Assembly (NCBI GenBank): GCA_004552195.1 | Contig: SFPC01000028.1 | Location: forward strand, 1 to 20,523 | DNA from: Bacteroidales bacterium | GTDB lineage: Bacteria; Bacteroidota; Bacteroidia; Bacteroidales; Bacteroidaceae | DNA length: 20,523 nucleotides | Reading direction: 5' to 3' | Part shown: positions 6,588-15,068 of the stretch, in pieces | Numbering within the stretch: position 1 is the stretch's first letter | How the letters are laid out: each line of letters starts with the position of its first letter | The notes under the pieces: model-generated | Databases searched by the model: none | Told to the model about the DNA's origin: nothing | The model's input: only the letters and a program-made list of their open reading frames with translations | Position numbers and translations under genes: made by a program

Positions 6588-8018
6588 TTACCAGTCAAAA
6601 TCCTCGTCAACGAGGTCGGCGTATTTTTCAGCCAGTTTCTTGAAGTTGTCGATGACCGTCTTGAAGTCCTTTTCGTTGAAGAAAGCCGAGAAAGTGCTGT
6701 ATGACGAGTTGTCGTAGAAAATGATGACGGGTTCAGCCCTCCAGTACGTCGTGCCGTTCCACGTTTCGTCAACGAAGGGTTCAAATTTCATGCTGGCCTG
6801 CTTGGTCGATTTGTTGTCGTAGAACACATGATACTGAGCGAGTGCGTTGGCCTGGTTCAGGTACGACTTGAAGGAAGCCTCGTCATCGTCGTTGTCGTCA
6901 GCTTCTTCCAGGTAGTCGGCATATTTACGGCAGTCGCTCACCACACCTTGCAACTGCATCTTGCCCATCACGTCGATTTTGACGTAGGCGTTCTTTCCGT
7001 TGGCGTTGTCGAAATCCAGATCGTCGAAGTCAAAGTTTTCGCGGCTAAAGGCACTCACGTTGCATGAGGGCAGCCCCTGCACGTCGGCTGCCATGCCGAG
7101 GGTGATGAGCTGCTGTCCGCCTTTGCTGACCTTGAAGGTGGCCGAAGCCTTCGTGTTGCCCGTGTAAGCCACTTCGGAAAGATCGAACTTGTAGCCGTTG
7201 TTCAGTTCCACGAGGGCGTTCACCGTGATGGCGTTCTTGCTGATGTCAAACTCCTCGCCGGTGATGGATTTGAGATCCACCTTCACCGTGGTCTTCACCA
7301 CCGTGCTGCCGCCCTGCGTCAGCGTGACGACAATGTTTTCGGGCACGCCGATGGTGTATTCCGTGCGGTCGTAATATTCGTTGTATATGTATTTGTCCGC
7401 GTCTGAATCATAGTGGGAGTCATAATCAATCCACTCATCAATAGCACCGAAGTGTACTTTCTTCACGTTGCCGCTTGTGGTGAGTCGGAGTACACACTCG
7501 GCACCGTTTTGGTCCCTGAATACGAATGAGAGGTCCGAAGCGTCCGAGCGTTTCCAGCTTCCGTTTTGCGCGGTGAATTTGCCCGTGAAGTTGGAAGCCA
7601 TGAGGAGGCTCGTGTAGTTCGTATAGAAGTAGTTGTCAATGTAGGAACCGTATGATTCGGTTTCTTTATCAACCACACCCGTGGCTTTGCTTGCGGCATC
7701 CAGACATTGTTGAGCCCATTCGTCCACGGCATCCCATTCGTATTCATCGAAGTAGGTTTCTGTGATGTATTGGCCGAGGTCGGCAATAGCCTTGAAGTCC
7801 GAGGCCGGCGTGGCATTCATGAAATCGAGCGCAATGGTTTCCATCTTTGCTTTCTGTTCGGCAGGCGAAAGCACGTTCGAGGGGTCTGGGTCAGGTTCGG
7901 GGTTGATGGGCTGTGAGGGGTCAGAAGGATCGGAAGGGTCGTCATCACCACAAGCCGTAAGCAGACTGCCGGAGAGGAGAAGTCCGCAGAGGAAAAAGGA
8001 TAAGTGTTTCAGTTTCAT
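6588..8018 (-). CDS. Surface lipoprotein of unknown family
   Basis: I do not recognise this 476-residue protein. Its signal peptide MKLKHLSFFLCGLLLSGSLL runs into a TAC lipobox with Cys23. GDDDPSD follows directly; acidic residues at this place act as a surface-export signal in Bacteroidetes lipoproteins, so the protein is probably displayed outside the cell. A spacer rich in Asp and Pro (PSDPSDPS ... NPEPDPDPSN) comes next, then a mixed, acidic, Tyr-rich mature domain with an aspartate-rich run near EEADDNDDDEASF. No catalytic motif is visible. I chose ATG at 8018 because it gives a clean signal peptide and a promoter lies at 8094-8101; the open frame upstream to 8150 would destroy the signal. 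It is transcribed alone, with its own promoter and terminator. Confidence 0.85.
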   Translation of the reverse strand: MKLKHLSFFLCGLLLSGSLLTACGDDDPSDPSDPSQPINPEPDPDPSNVLSPAEQKAKMETIALDFMNATPASDFKAIADLGQYITETYFDEYEWDAVDEWAQQCLDAASKATGVVDKETESYGSYIDNYFYTNYTSLLMASNFTGKFTAQNGSWKRSDASDLSFVFRDQNGAECVLRLTTSGNVKKVHFGAIDEWIDYDSHYDSDADKYIYNEYYDRTEYTIGVPENIVVTLTQGGSTVVKTTVKVDLKSITGEEFDISKNAITVNALVELNNGYKFDLSEVAYTGNTKASATFKVSKGGQQLITLGMAADVQGLPSCNVSAFSRENFDFDDLDFDNANGKNAYVKIDVMGKMQLQGVVSDCRKYADYLEEADDNDDDEASFKSYLNQANALAQYHVFYDNKSTKQASMKFEPFVDETWNGTTYWRAEPVIIFYDNSSYSTFSAFFNEKDFKTVIDNFKKLAEKYADLVDEDFDW

Positions 8019-8093
8019 GATTTTTGTTTTTTTATAGATGACACATGTTTTTTCACCTTGAAGTGCGAATACCGTTTTTTCTTGATGATGTGG

Positions 8094-8101
8094 CAAAGGT
8101 A
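8094..8101 (-). promoter_or_regulatory. -7 box for the surface lipoprotein gene
   Basis: TACCTTTG on the minus strand fits TAnnTTTG exactly. A TTG lies about 21 bases upstream on that strand in an A/T-rich context. The leader to the chosen ATG would be about 70 bases. Confidence 0.6.
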
Positions 8102-8262
8102 ATGAGCTTTTTGAATTGGACACAATTTTTGGACTTTTTTGTTTACCCAATGAGGCAAATAGTGCCGATATGCGTTAAGGAGTGTTCTATACAGTACCGT
8201 CTTTTCCCGACTCTATATCGGCTCAGAAGGGTTGAGGCTTTCCTACTTGCCGAGTTGTCCGC

Positions 8263-8284
8263 ACAAGTCCAGGACTATTTTTTC
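8263..8284 (+). repeat. AGTCC-A-GGACT palindrome followed by a T run (copy 1)
   Basis: CACAAGTC, then CAG, then GACTATTTTTT. The same arrangement occurs at 20257-20278 with GCC in the middle. Outside the three central bases 19 of 19 positions agree, and both keep an 11-base perfect palindrome around one central base. Function unknown. Confidence 0.6.
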
Positions 8285-8370
8285 CTACTCTTTCGTATAG
8301 CTAACTTATACGCCTACCCCCACTGAATTTCTACTGAGCCGCACTTTACGCTGAATTGTTACTATCAGAA

Positions 8371-8410
8371 ATAAAATCCCGCCACCGGCAGGGGGATGCC
8401 GGCAGCGGGA
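8371..8410 (-). terminator. Rho-independent terminator after the OmpA-family gene
   Basis: TCCCGC and CCGGCA (8377-8390) pair with TGCCGG and GCGGGA (8397-8410), with a CA/CA internal loop and a GGGGGA loop. On the minus strand the stem is followed directly by ATTTTAT. It lies about 125 bases past the OmpA-family stop and in the right orientation. Confidence 0.75.
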
Positions 8411-8533
8411 CGCTGCTGAACTTGAAAATATAGATGAAGAGTATAGGTTGGGGGAATGTGAGTCTGCTGCGCCGCCCAAGAGTTTGGGCTTGGGGCGGAC
8501 AACTTCTGACTTGGGAGCCGATAACGCGCTACT

Positions 8534-9640
8534 TTATTCTTCTGCCAAACAGATACATACGCGGTTTTCGGCCACGGTGGCGAACGGTTGTACGGTGTCG
8601 CCCTTGCTGTCCTGACGGATGCGTTCGGGAGCTATGCCGCGTTTTGTCAGTGCTTCGGCCACAGCCTTGGCTCGGCGGGTGGCTATTTGCAGGTTGTAAG
8701 CCTTTGTGCCGGTAGCAGCGTCGGCATATCCCGTGATGCAGACTTGTGCCCCGGGATGCTGCCGGAGGTAAGCAACGAGTGCTTCAATCTTGCTCAACTC
8801 CGTGGTGCGTACGATGCAGGAGTTGATGCGGAAGAAAATGTTTTCTTGCAAAGGTTTCACCTTCGTTTCTGCCGTCGGGTTGGGGGCAGCTTCTGTGGTG
8901 GCAGGTACGGGCTGGGCGGCTTCTGCCTTGTTCTCCTCCACGGGCTCCACCACGTTTACTGCGGGAACGGGGGTCGGCGCGGCAGCCTTGGCTGTTTTGC
9001 CCAAGTGGATGGTAAGGCCGGCCAGGAGATTGAAGTGCCAGTCGGGGTTGTCCGCCTTCTTCGAGTTGAAGTGGTCGGACAGGAGGTTGGCATTTCCCTC
9101 TACGTTGATAGTGAGCCGCGGAGCCACCCGGAGATTTATCCCCAGTCCGGCGCGGCCTACGGGTGAGAGCCTGTGGTCGTCCCATAGGTAGACCAGTGTG
9201 TAGCCGTGGGTGTTGAGGGCTTTTGCATCGTCGTTGTTGAAGGCATAGTTCACGCCTCCTCCTACGAAGCCGTAGAGGTTGCATACGCGCTTGGGGTTGT
9301 AAGAGCAGCAGAGCGCGCTGAGGTCGAACACGACATCGACATTTCCCTGCACATAATTGTACGAATACGTTTGTTGGGGGCTGCTCCATCCGCCTTTGGC
9401 TTCCCATCCGCTCGCTCCGACGCGCAGTCCGATAACAGGCGTGAATTGGTATCCAACGTTCAGTGCAGCGGCCGGACTGATTAAATCCTTGAAGTCGGCC
9501 TCGCCGCGTGTAGCACTTACCCCTCCCTGTGCCTGGATGAACCAGTGGGGGTTGAAATCCTTCTTCACGGTGCTTTCCTGTGCCCAAGCTGTTTGTCCGC
9601 AGGCTATAAGGGCACACACTATCCATTTACTCGCTTTCAT
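8534..9640 (-). CDS. OmpA-family outer-membrane protein (barrel + peptidoglycan-binding domain)
   Basis: A 368-residue protein. The signal peptide ends at TAWAQ (residues 17-21). An N-terminal beta-barrel at about 30-205 has alternating hydrophobic strands (WFIQAQGGVSATRG, ALNVGYQFTPVIGLRVGASG). A flexible Pro/Ala/Glu linker covers about 210-255, and an OmpA C-terminal domain covers about 260-366. The domain shows ITGYADAATGTKAYNLQIAT followed by RRAKAVAEAL; the Asp of GYAD and the Arg of ATRRA correspond to the residues that hold diaminopimelate in peptidoglycan. It should tie the outer membrane to the cell wall. It is apparently a single-gene transcript with a terminator downstream. Confidence 0.9.
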   Translation of the reverse strand: MKASKWIVCALIACGQTAWAQESTVKKDFNPHWFIQAQGGVSATRGEADFKDLISPAAALNVGYQFTPVIGLRVGASGWEAKGGWSSPQQTYSYNYVQGNVDVVFDLSALCCSYNPKRVCNLYGFVGGGVNYAFNNDDAKALNTHGYTLVYLWDDHRLSPVGRAGLGINLRVAPRLTINVEGNANLLSDHFNSKKADNPDWHFNLLAGLTIHLGKTAKAAAPTPVPAVNVVEPVEENKAEAAQPVPATTEAAPNPTAETKVKPLQENIFFRINSCIVRTTELSKIEALVAYLRQHPGAQVCITGYADAATGTKAYNLQIATRRAKAVAEALTKRGIAPERIRQDSKGDTVQPFATVAENRVCICLAEE

Positions 9641-9811
9641 GTTTTATGTTTTTAAAAAATACGAAGCGAAGGTATACAGAACAAAGTAGAAAGCTGTCCG
9701 TGTTCTTAAAATACGGTGTAGGGAGGTGTGTTTCTTTTTGTTTATAGGACAAATGGGGCTTCTCGGAGCGGCTTTTGGCTGTGAGAATGAAGGCACAGTG
9801 GTGATAAGTAG

Positions 9812-9831
9812 GGCTGTAAGCGGGTACAGCC
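9812..9831. repeat. Perfect 7-bp hairpin
   Basis: GGCTGTA, six-base loop, TACAGCC. It lies between the SusD and OmpA-family genes with no clear T run on either side. Role unknown. Confidence 0.4.
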
Positions 9832-9875
9832 TGCTTTCAGGTGGAAGGGGCGAATGCTGGTGCATAAAATTGATG

Positions 9876-9895
9876 AGGCTTAAAGTTATAAGCCT
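9876..9895 (-). terminator. Candidate terminator hairpin downstream of SusD
   Basis: AGGCTTA, a six-base loop and TAAGCCT form a perfect stem. On the minus strand it is followed within a few bases by AATTTTAT. It is about 115 bases past the SusD stop, so it could end the SusCD transcript. Confidence 0.4.
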
Positions 9896-9961
9896 GCTTC
9901 TTGAACGAATTTTACTCCGAACAATAGCCGTTTTATAACCTTAAACCTCATCATTGGTAGA

Positions 9962-9994
9962 CCTGTCAGTGCTCAACGGAACAGGTCCTGACAG
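9962..9994 (-). terminator. Inverted repeat immediately past the SusD stop
   Basis: CCTGTCA (9962-9968) faces TGACAGG (9988-9994), and GACCTGT/ACAGGTC offers a competing pairing inside the same segment. It starts 15 bases past the stop codon. No T tract follows at once on the minus strand, so its role is uncertain. Confidence 0.4.
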
Positions 9995-10008
9995 GCCTCC
10001 CCTGACTG

Positions 10009-11670
10009 CTAACGCTGCAGGTTGGGGTTCTTTTCTGTTTCGGTGTTGGGATAGGGAATGTAGATGCTTTCATCGCCTGCCCATGTGGACTTCGTCACGC
10101 TGACGCTTTCTTTCACTTTCACACCCGGAGCCACTTCGATGGGAGCGTTGGCCACGCGGTAGTCAAAGTTCTCCTTCAGACGGTTCATGCGGAACTCGTC
10201 GCTGCGGCGCGTTACCATGGCCACCCAGTAGCCGGCCACTTCCCAACCGTGTTCCCAGTAGGCGGCTTCAGCCAGCTGGTCGGCGGAGAGGTTGTCTATG
10301 GCGAAGGTTCCCAGGCCGGGGATAGTAATCTGGTCAGCGTCGTTGCAAGCACGAGCGTGTACGCGCTTGAGGCATTGCTTGGCCAGGGAGAGGTCAGCCA
10401 CGCCTCCGCGTGCAGCACTCTCGGCATACCACAACAGCACTTCGGAGTAGCGGATGACGCGGTGGCGGTGTCCGTTGGTCATGCCGCGATAGTTGCGCTC
10501 CATGTAGTTGTAGGGCTGTGCCAGTTCCTTGCCGTTGGCATCGGCGTTGGTGGTGAACACGCAGAACATGGGGTGATTGGCAGCCACCACGGGTTCGCCA
10601 TTATCGTCCAAAGCCCACCAATCTACCACCTTGGTGATGTTGCCGTTGCCGTCCTCGAAAGTAACTTTCGGTGCGTAAACGGCATCCTTGCGCGGACCTT
10701 CGGGATAATTTTTCCAGAACTTGATTTCGCCCCAGGCATCGCCCCAGCCGCCATCGCCAAGACCTTCAAAGCGGCAGCAGGAGGTGAGCTGCGAGTCGTG
10801 GTCCCAACTGCCGTTAATCGGCGAGTTGTCAATGCCAACCAAGGAAGCCTTGTTATAGTTGTGGCCCATGGAGTAAACCTGGTTCCACTCGTTTTCAAGA
10901 TAGAAGCCGTATTCTCCCTCTTTGTCTATCACTTCCTTGGCTTTCTCGGCAGCCAGTTTGTAATAATCCTGCCCCAGGTTGAGCGGATAGCCGGCCATGG
11001 ACATGTAGACGGCCGAGAGGGTGGCCTGTGCAGCCTGCTTGGTAATCCAAGCGTCCACTCCGTCGTGGTGGCGCGGAGCCTTGTCGTAACCGGTGGGGAG
11101 TTTAGCCTCGGCATCCTTCAGGTCGTCCACGATGAGCTTGTATACGTCTTCCACCTTGTCGGGCTTTTGGTCCGGTGTGGTGATGGCCGACGAGGTGATG
11201 AGCGGCAGCGGTCCGAAGATGCGCACGAGATAATAGTAGGCGTAGGCGCGCCAATATTTCGCGTTGCCTATGGCGATGTTCTTCTCCGTGTCGCTCACGG
11301 GGGCGTCGCCCGCCGTTTCAATAATCAGGTTGGCTGCCTTGATAACGGCGTAGTGGTTTTTCCAGGCGGCGGTCACGCCCTTGTTGTTGTTTGTTGCGCT
11401 GAACGCGTCCAACTCTGCGCAAGCCTGTTTGTTCGAGCCGGGATTGGCAGTGATGTCGTCGCCTTGCCACTGCGGGTACATCATGTTGGTCCAGCCTTGT
11501 GTGAGGTTCACCTTCTCATAGAGTGCCGTCACACTGCCGTCCAATGCAGCCTGCGAGTCGAGGTAGTTGCCCGGAGTGAGCAGTCCTTTGGGGTTTTCTT
11601 CCAGAAAATCGTTGCACGAGGCGGTAAGGAGTGCTGCCATCATGCATCCCATGAATATTTTGCTTTTCAT
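10009..11670 (-). CDS. SusD/RagB-family outer-membrane nutrient-binding lipoprotein
   Basis: A 553-residue protein. Signal peptide MKSKIFMGCMMAALLTASC carries a lipobox with Cys19, then NDFLEENPKGLLTPGNYLDS, the usual SusD opening. The TPR-type helical core shows RAYAYYYLVRIFGPLPLI at 141-158, a family hallmark, and the C-terminal part has the RYSEVLLWYAESAA and YIPYPNTE signatures. SusD proteins cap the SusC channel on the cell surface and bind the glycan or peptide to be imported. It follows SusC by 166 bases. I took ATG at 11670 because it starts the signal peptide; the longer frame to 11703 adds polar residues before it. Nothing in the binding domain lets me name the ligand. Confidence 0.93.
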   Translation of the reverse strand: MKSKIFMGCMMAALLTASCNDFLEENPKGLLTPGNYLDSQAALDGSVTALYEKVNLTQGWTNMMYPQWQGDDITANPGSNKQACAELDAFSATNNNKGVTAAWKNHYAVIKAANLIIETAGDAPVSDTEKNIAIGNAKYWRAYAYYYLVRIFGPLPLITSSAITTPDQKPDKVEDVYKLIVDDLKDAEAKLPTGYDKAPRHHDGVDAWITKQAAQATLSAVYMSMAGYPLNLGQDYYKLAAEKAKEVIDKEGEYGFYLENEWNQVYSMGHNYNKASLVGIDNSPINGSWDHDSQLTSCCRFEGLGDGGWGDAWGEIKFWKNYPEGPRKDAVYAPKVTFEDGNGNITKVVDWWALDDNGEPVVAANHPMFCVFTTNADANGKELAQPYNYMERNYRGMTNGHRHRVIRYSEVLLWYAESAARGGVADLSLAKQCLKRVHARACNDADQITIPGLGTFAIDNLSADQLAEAAYWEHGWEVAGYWVAMVTRRSDEFRMNRLKENFDYRVANAPIEVAPGVKVKESVSVTKSTWAGDESIYIPYPNTETEKNPNLQR

Positions 11671-11706
11671 TGTGTTATGCTTTATGATTTGGGAATGATG
11701 CAAATA

Positions 11707-11823
11707 AGGTTATGAGGTGTTGCGCTTCGCGCAGGTTATGAGGTTATAATATTACTGTTAATGGCAGATAATATGGTAGCATCAGCTTACTAAATAACCT
11801 TATAACCTTATCTCTTATAACCT
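11707..11823. repeat. AGGTTAT / ATAACCT inverted cluster between SusC and SusD
   Basis: AGGTTAT occurs at 11707-11713, 11733-11739 and 11741-11747. Its complement ATAACCT occurs at 11794-11800, 11802-11808 and 11817-11823. The first two AGGTTAT copies are part of the direct repeat AGGTTATGAGGT (11707-11718, 11733-11744), which brackets a small hairpin TGCGC-TTC-GCGCA (11721-11733). The two triplets could pair into a long stem between the two genes. Confidence 0.7.
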
Positions 11824-11836
11824 AATGAAATCGGGC

Positions 11837-14800
11837 TTAGAACGTCATGCGCACGCCCAGTGTGAAGGTACGCGGATTAGGATAAGAACCCATGTCGAGA
11901 CCGTTGTTCACGTCCACGTGGCTGCTGCTGAAAGATACGCCTGCGGGGTCGTTGCCCTTGTAGCCGGTGATGGTGAAGAGGTTCTGCACGGAGAAGGAGA
12001 AGCGCAGGTCGGCCACGTTGCCCACCTTTGTGCGCGGCAGCGTATAGGCGATGCTTACGTTCTGGCAGCGGAAATAGTCTGCGTCTTCCAGCCATTTCGT
12101 GGAGTTACCATAGTTCTTGTTCTGCGCACCTAATGAAGGCATCTCCTTGCCAATGAGGCCGATGTAGTCCTTGTCAGTGACGAACATGGAGGCACCCACC
12201 TGCGAGTTCATGGCAAAGCGTACGAGGTTCAGGCGTTGTGCGCCGAAGGAAGCGTTGAAGAACACGTTGAAGTCCCAATTCTTGTAAGAAATCGAGTTGT
12301 TCCATCCCAAGGTGAAGTCGGGGTTGGCACAGCCGATGACAAAGCGGTCGTCGCCCGACGGGGTGAGCGTGATGTTGCCATCTTTGTCGTAGTAAGCGTC
12401 AACATACGTGCCGTCATCCTGCTTTTGCAGTCCGGCCCATTTGTAGCCGTAGAATGTACCGATGGCCTCGCCTTCCTTGATGATGGTGCAGGCGTCAACA
12501 GTTCCCTGTGAGGGACTTTCACCGTAGAGGATGGGGTCTTCGGCGGTGAGCTTGGTCACTTCGTTCTTGATGTAGCTGCCGTTGAGGCTGGTGGTCCAGC
12601 TAAAGTCTTTGGTCTGGAAAATGCGAGCCGTCAGGCTTACATCCACACCCTTGTTGCTCACTTCGCCGGCGTTGACCCAGTAGGTCGGTCCTCCCTGATA
12701 GTCGGGAGCCGTCTTCTTCAGGAGCGCGTCGGTCGTCTTCTTGCTGTAATAGTCCACGCTCAGGGCGAGGCGGTTCTCCAAGAAGCCGAGGTCGATGCCC
12801 AAGTCGAACTGTTTCACCTTCTCCCAGGTCAAATCAGGCGTTGCGGGGTTGTTCGACCAGTAGCCCGTGAAGTTCGTGCCCGTGCCGTAGTTGAACGACA
12901 TGGACGACATGGTGCCCAGAGTGCTGTAGGGGGTAATGTCCTGGTTGCCGATGATACCGTAGCTGGCGCGTATTTTCAGATTGCTGATGGCCTTGATGTT
13001 CTGCATGAACTCTTCCTGCGAAACGGTCCAGGCTGCGGCGATAGAGGGGAAGTAGCCCCATTTGTCGTTGGTGAAGCGCGAGCTGCCATCGGCGCGGAAC
13101 GTACCCGTAAGCATGTAACGGTCGTTGTAGTTGTACATCACGCGAGCCACACCCGAGAGGAGCGTCCATTTGTTGTAGCCGTTGGCGGCATTGCGGGTGG
13201 CGGCGTTCTGCACGTCCCAGTAACCCACACTCTCATTGGCCAGGTTGTCGCCGCTCACGCTCATTGTGCGGTATTCGGACGACGTAGCCTCCCACACACC
13301 GGTAGCGGTGAGCGCATGGCCTCCCCACTTGTGCGTATAGGTCAGGTTGTTGGTGGTTTGGAGCAAGAGGCGGTAAACGTCGGAGTTCGACATGGAGCTG
13401 GCACCCATAGCCTTGCTCGAACCGAAGCTGTAAGCTTTGCGGTCAGAGTAGTCCACGCCGTTTGTAGTGGTGAAGGTGAGGCCGGGGAGGATGTTGAATT
13501 TCAGGTCAATGTGACCGCTGGCAGTGCTCTTCTGTCGGTCGTTCTGCGTACCGTACAGGTAGGCCAACGGGCTTTTCTGAATACAGTTATAGGGGTCGAG
13601 GCTGTACGAACCGTTGTCGGCCAAGATTTCCATGGTCGGCGAGTAGTTCAGCGCAATCCAGATGGGGTTCCACTGGTTCTGGTTAAAGCCCGTTCCCTTT
13701 CCCTTACCTTGCGACAGGTTCACGTCGGCGGTGAGTTCAAGCCAGCTGAAGAGTTTGCTGTGAACGTTCATTTTGGCCGAGTAGCGTTCAAATTTGGTGT
13801 TTTCGATGACACCCTCGTGCTGCATGTAGTTTCCGGAAACATAGAACTGCGTTTCCTCGTTTCCTTTCGAGATGGCCAGTTTATAGTTCTGTGTAACGCC
13901 GGTGCGGAGCACTTCGTCTAACCAATCAACTCCCGGATTGCTGCCGTTCAGGTAGCCGTTCAGCTGGTTGGGGTCAACACCTTTATAGTCAATCAAGGCT
14001 TGTGCGTATTCTTTCGTGCCCATCACTTCCGGCATATTATAAGCCTTGGCGATACCTACTGTGGCGTCGAACACCACTTGCGTTCCCGATGAGCGGCCTT
14101 GCTTGGTTGTAACCAACACTACGCCGTTGGCACCGCGCGAACCGTAGATAGCCGTTGACGAAGCGTCTTTCAGCACTTGCATGCTTTGGATGTCCTCCGG
14201 GTTGATGCCTTCGAGTCCGCTTTCGCGTACGATGCCGTCGACAACATAAAGCGGGTCATTGCTTTTATTGATGGAGCTGACACCGCGTACGCGGATTTTC
14301 AAATCACCTCCCGGCACGCCGCTCTGCATTACTTCGATACCCGAAACGCGGCCTTGCAGTGCGTCTTCAATACGAGTAACCGGTTCGTCCTTGAACGACT
14401 TGTTGTCCATCACAGCCACCGAGCCGGCTAAGTCGGCCTTGCGTACGGTGCCGTAACCGATGACTACGGCCTCGTTCAGCGTGTTGTCCATGCTTTTGAG
14501 GCTGACGTTGAGGGTCGTTCCGCTCACTTTTTTCTCCAGTCGTTCGTAGCCGATGTAGGAGAACACGAGTGTCTGTCCCTGGGCGGCTTTGATGCTGAAA
14601 CGGCCGTTGCCGTCAGTAAGCGACCGGACTTTCGTGCCTTTCACCACCACGGTTACGCCGGGCAAGCCTTCGCCCGTTTCGTCCGTAACCGTACCGCTTA
14701 CGGTGCGTTGTTGTTGAAGTTCATTGACAATGGCCACTTTGTCAGTGGGTTGCAGGGCATAGGCGTTCAATCCTGCCGATGCGCACAGCAACAAACCCAA

Positions 14801-14878
14801 ACATACGGGCCGGGCATGCTGAAGGCTTTGCAACCCCTGCAGACCGACGGCCCACCGGTTAATCTTCAAGTTTTTCAT
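11837..14878 (-). CDS. SusC/RagA-family TonB-linked outer-membrane transporter
   Basis: A 1013-residue transporter. The signal region covers about 1-42. A carboxypeptidase-regulatory-like domain lies at about 58-128 (TVSGTVTDETGEGLPGVTVV). The SusC motif EAVVIGYGTVRK is at 136-147, the plug domain at about 150-260 (DALQGRVSGIEVMQSG, KDASSTAIYGSRGANGVVLV), and the rest is a barrel ending in TLGVRMTF with a terminal Phe as expected. It imports the substrate bound by SusD using TonB energy. The ATG at 14878 is preferred over the longer frame to 14956 because a good promoter lies between (14926-14957). No hybrid sensor, ECF sigma/anti-sigma pair or glycoside hydrolase is adjacent, so regulation and substrate remain open. 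Confidence 0.94.
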   Translation of the reverse strand: MKNLKINRWAVGLQGLQSLQHARPVCLGLLLCASAGLNAYALQPTDKVAIVNELQQQRTVSGTVTDETGEGLPGVTVVVKGTKVRSLTDGNGRFSIKAAQGQTLVFSYIGYERLEKKVSGTTLNVSLKSMDNTLNEAVVIGYGTVRKADLAGSVAVMDNKSFKDEPVTRIEDALQGRVSGIEVMQSGVPGGDLKIRVRGVSSINKSNDPLYVVDGIVRESGLEGINPEDIQSMQVLKDASSTAIYGSRGANGVVLVTTKQGRSSGTQVVFDATVGIAKAYNMPEVMGTKEYAQALIDYKGVDPNQLNGYLNGSNPGVDWLDEVLRTGVTQNYKLAISKGNEETQFYVSGNYMQHEGVIENTKFERYSAKMNVHSKLFSWLELTADVNLSQGKGKGTGFNQNQWNPIWIALNYSPTMEILADNGSYSLDPYNCIQKSPLAYLYGTQNDRQKSTASGHIDLKFNILPGLTFTTTNGVDYSDRKAYSFGSSKAMGASSMSNSDVYRLLLQTTNNLTYTHKWGGHALTATGVWEATSSEYRTMSVSGDNLANESVGYWDVQNAATRNAANGYNKWTLLSGVARVMYNYNDRYMLTGTFRADGSSRFTNDKWGYFPSIAAAWTVSQEEFMQNIKAISNLKIRASYGIIGNQDITPYSTLGTMSSMSFNYGTGTNFTGYWSNNPATPDLTWEKVKQFDLGIDLGFLENRLALSVDYYSKKTTDALLKKTAPDYQGGPTYWVNAGEVSNKGVDVSLTARIFQTKDFSWTTSLNGSYIKNEVTKLTAEDPILYGESPSQGTVDACTIIKEGEAIGTFYGYKWAGLQKQDDGTYVDAYYDKDGNITLTPSGDDRFVIGCANPDFTLGWNNSISYKNWDFNVFFNASFGAQRLNLVRFAMNSQVGASMFVTDKDYIGLIGKEMPSLGAQNKNYGNSTKWLEDADYFRCQNVSIAYTLPRTKVGNVADLRFSFSVQNLFTITGYKGNDPAGVSFSSSHVDVNNGLDMGSYPNPRTFTLGVRMTF

Positions 14879-14925
14879 AAACAGGTAAGAAAATAAGGTT
14901 TGAAAAATACTGGTTAGTATGTCGG

Positions 14926-14957
14926 CAAAAATAGAGTCTTGGTAGAGGAAATGCAAT
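14926..14957 (-). promoter_or_regulatory. Bacteroidetes-type promoter for susCD
   Basis: TATTTTTG on the minus strand (14926-14933) fits TAnnTTTG. ATTG (14954-14957) lies 20 bases upstream in the -33 position. The leader to the ATG is about 40-45 bases. It supports the shorter SusC start. Confidence 0.65.
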
Positions 14958-14973
14958 AAAAACCGAATAATTT

Positions 14974-14989
14974 TTTCAAAAATTTGAAA
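14974..14989. promoter_or_regulatory. Perfect AT-rich dyad upstream of the susCD promoter
   Basis: TTTCAAA, AA, TTTGAAA is a perfect 7-bp inverted repeat starting 17 bases beyond the -33 box. The position suits an activator or repressor site, but no regulator can be named. Confidence 0.4.
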
Positions 14990-15068
14990 TATTTCTGATT
15001 ATATAGGTAAATGAAAGGGGAAAAACAGGACAATGGAAGAAGAGTTTCGGGCAATGAAAATGCGGTTC

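Larger units (their letters stand above)
8102..8533. other. Intergenic region between lipoprotein promoter and OmpA-family gene
   Basis: It contains the motif at 8263-8284 and the terminator at 8371-8410. The open frame 8045-8326 on the plus strand would overlap the lipoprotein promoter and has no protein-like features. Nothing else is recognised. Confidence 0.6.
9641..10008. other. Intergenic region between SusD and OmpA-family genes; hairpins only
   Basis: This 368-base stretch holds two hairpins (9812-9831, 9876-9895), an ATAACCT motif (9935-9941) and overlapping repeats of CCTGTCA/TGACAGG (9962-9994) just past the SusD stop. A partial -7 match, TACCTTCG, lies on the minus strand near 9671-9678, but no convincing -33 box goes with it. 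The plus-strand open frame 9726-9938 looks spurious. Confidence 0.55.

Noticed and set aside
8045..8326. 93-residue open frame on the plus strand
   Set aside because: It overlaps the lipoprotein promoter, has an unlikely composition and no supporting start signal.
10249..11715. 488-residue open frame on the plus strand
   Set aside because: It lies fully antisense to the well-supported SusD gene, has no recognisable domain and reads like a complement-strand shadow of GC-rich codons.
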